Part shown: in pieces, positions 6,025 through 6,677 of the stretch
Layout of the letters: every line of letters starts with the position of its first letter
Numbering within the stretch: the stretch's first letter is position 1
Assembly: GCA_017538465.1 (NCBI GenBank)
Contig: JAFYIW010000297.1
Location: forward strand, 1-6,677
DNA length: 6,677 bases
Direction: 5' to 3'
Source of the DNA: Victivallales bacterium
GTDB lineage: Bacteria > Verrucomicrobiota > Lentisphaeria > Oligosphaerales > Oligosphaeraceae
The notes under the pieces: model-generated
Told to the model about the DNA's origin: nothing
The model's database searches: none
The model's input: only the letters and a program-made list of their open reading frames with translations
Position numbers and translations under genes: made by a program

Positions 6025-6202
6025 CATTTGCTACTTGAAAATCCACGAATTCATCGTCTGTCCAGGCAATCTGGAAGTGCGCGATGGCATCCAATACCTC
6101 TCCGCCTATATGGCCCTCCTCCTTGGACAGAGGTTGCCACAATCCCTTACATTCAACCATCCCCGTTCTCTAAAGAAACGCACCGCATAATTCATAATGT
6201 TG

Positions 6203-6242
6203 CCATGTCCGTACCGACATGGTGATGGCGTTTCCCATCACC
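6203..6242. promoter_or_regulatory. Two overlapping perfect hairpins in the leader of the repeat-protein gene
   Basis: CCATGTC (6203-6209) pairs with GACATGG (6216-6222) around a 6-nt loop, and GGTGATGG (6221-6228) pairs with CCATCACC (6235-6242) around another 6-nt loop. The two stems share G6221 and G6222, so they stack or compete. They lie 44 nt before the start at 6286. No U-tract follows, so an intrinsic terminator is unlikely; an operator pair or a structured leader fits better. The rest of the 261-nt gap from 6025 holds nothing I could identify, apart from a weak 7-bp inverted match between 6058-6064 and 6124-6130. Confidence 0.5.
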
Positions 6243-6273
6243 GTTCCGATGAATTTTCGCGACTGATTTCAAA

Positions 6274-6278
6274 AGAGG
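6274..6278 (+). promoter_or_regulatory. Shine-Dalgarno AGAGG fixing the start at 6286
   Basis: AGAGG, in the context AAAAGAGGAA, sits 7 nt before the ATG at 6286. It is one of the clearest ribosome binding sites in the window and it decides the start of the right-edge gene, whose stop codon lies outside. Confidence 0.8.
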
Positions 6279-6285
6279 AAATACC

Positions 6286-6677
6286 ATGACTGACGAAGAA
6301 TTCGACGCAAGGGAAGAACAAATCCGCGAAAGGCTCGACAAGGAGTTCAACGAGAGGGCAGACCATATCCGTGAATGGATTGACAAGGAGTTCGGCGAAA
6401 GAGCTGACCGTATCCGCGAAAACATCTACATGGAATTCAACGAAAGGGCAGACCGTATCCGCGAGAGGATTGACAAGGAGTTCAACGAGAGGGCAGACCG
6501 TATCCTTGAGAAAAACACAACGGACTACGACAAAGAACTGGAGAAGCTAGACGAGCTCAGGGAGCAGAAGGAAGAGGAGGAAATGGAGAAGCTAGACGAG
6601 CTTAGGGAGCAGAAGGAAGAAGAGGAAATGGAGAAGCTAGACGAGCTCAGGGAGCAGAAGGAAGAGGAGGAAATGGA
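6286..6677 (+). CDS. Highly charged 15-residue-repeat helical protein (3' end outside the window)
   Basis: The frame is open from 6286 to the window edge, giving 130 complete codons. After MT, residues 3-77 form five 15-residue units of the type DKEFNERADRIRERI, with Phe at 6, 21, 36, 51 and 66. A short linker (78-85, TTDYDKEL) leads to a second block of units EKLDELREQKEEEEM at 86-100, 101-115 and 116-130, continuing past the edge. In block 1 the apolar positions (Phe, Ala, Ile, Ile) are spaced 4-3-4-4, the pattern of a 15/4 coiled coil. Block 2 is very acidic, with apolar residues only in its MEKLDEL part, and may be an extended charged helix. There is no signal peptide, membrane helix or catalytic motif. 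The start is supported by AGAGG at 6274. I do not recognise a family; a structural or scaffold role is only a guess. It lies 261 nt after the DUF4143 ATPase gene. Confidence 0.85.
   Translation, partial: MTDEEFDAREEQIRERLDKEFNERADHIREWIDKEFGERADRIRENIYMEFNERADRIRERIDKEFNERADRILEKNTTDYDKELEKLDELREQKEEEEMEKLDELREQKEEEEMEKLDELREQKEEEEM
6292..6516 (+). repeat. 45-bp coding repeat, block 1, five diverged units
   Basis: Five in-frame 45-bp units start at 6292, 6337, 6382, 6427 and 6472. All keep the TTC codon for the conserved Phe and an ATC codon seven residues later. Unit 1 is the most diverged, and units 2-5 differ by substitutions at both synonymous and non-synonymous positions, which suggests an old duplication series. 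Confidence 0.9.
6541..6675 (+). repeat. 45-bp coding repeat, block 2, three near-identical units
   Basis: Units at 6541-6585, 6586-6630 and 6631-6675 encode the same 15 residues. Units 1 and 3 are identical; unit 2 differs only at two third-codon positions (CTC to CTT, GAG to GAA). The array continues beyond the window edge. The near identity indicates recent expansion compared with block 1. Confidence 0.93.

Noticed and set aside
5975..6160. 61-codon minus-strand frame with ordinary-looking amino acid composition, beginning MVECKGLWQPLS
   Set aside because: It overlaps the 3' end of the ATPase gene by 50 nt, has no good ribosome binding site and matches no family I know. It was not supported strongly enough to call, although a gene remnant cannot be excluded.

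Overview
The window reads as a bacterial chromosome segment with one divergent pair of genes at the left and a rightward series after it. From left to right it holds: the possible first codons of a minus-strand gene; an unrecognised two-helix membrane protein (minus); a RuvC Holliday-junction resolvase; a class 1B dihydroorotate dehydrogenase (pyrD); a mannitol dehydrogenase/fructuronate reductase family oxidoreductase; an AAA+ ATPase with a DUF4143 C-terminal domain; and the 5' part of a highly charged protein made of 15-residue repeats that runs off the right edge. There are no RNA genes, no insertion sequence and no CRISPR array.

Organism: the three metabolic/housekeeping genes are GC-rich (about 65% in block 4201-4260), have weak or no Shine-Dalgarno sequences and are separated by repeat-filled gaps. 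The RuvC nucleotide-binding motif (DTALRKTGWG in place of DPG) and this gene mix would suit a host- or sediment-associated member of the PVC group (Kiritimatiellota, Lentisphaerota or Verrucomicrobiota). That is an inference from style, not a marker-based assignment. The DUF4143 gene (47% GC in block 4981-5040) and the membrane-protein gene (53% in 241-300) are lower in GC and look like accessory cargo.

The most unusual content lies between the genes. Most gaps carry a short tandem or dyad repeat, and the repeat differs from gap to gap: a 9-bp CTAG-rich array before ruvC (766-819); four-copy arrays of a CTTTAAC-type heptamer, inverted just after the ruvC stop (1539-1566) and direct 9 and 11 nt before the pyrD and dehydrogenase starts (1664-1691, 2874-2901); a nested 34-bp minisatellite built from GACGNNN heptamers (2644-2854); a paired 21-bp dyad repeat in the leader of the DUF4143 gene (4632-4684); and two overlapping hairpins ahead of the repeat protein (6203-6242). 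The last gene is itself repetitive, with five diverged and at least three near-identical 45-bp units.

The genes do not form an obvious pathway. RuvC (recombination), PyrD (pyrimidine synthesis) and the polyol/sugar-acid dehydrogenase are same-strand neighbours but are separated by 165-288 nt gaps, so co-transcription is not shown. The DUF4143 ATPase and the repeat protein are separated by 261 nt and each has its own structured leader, which suggests independent control.
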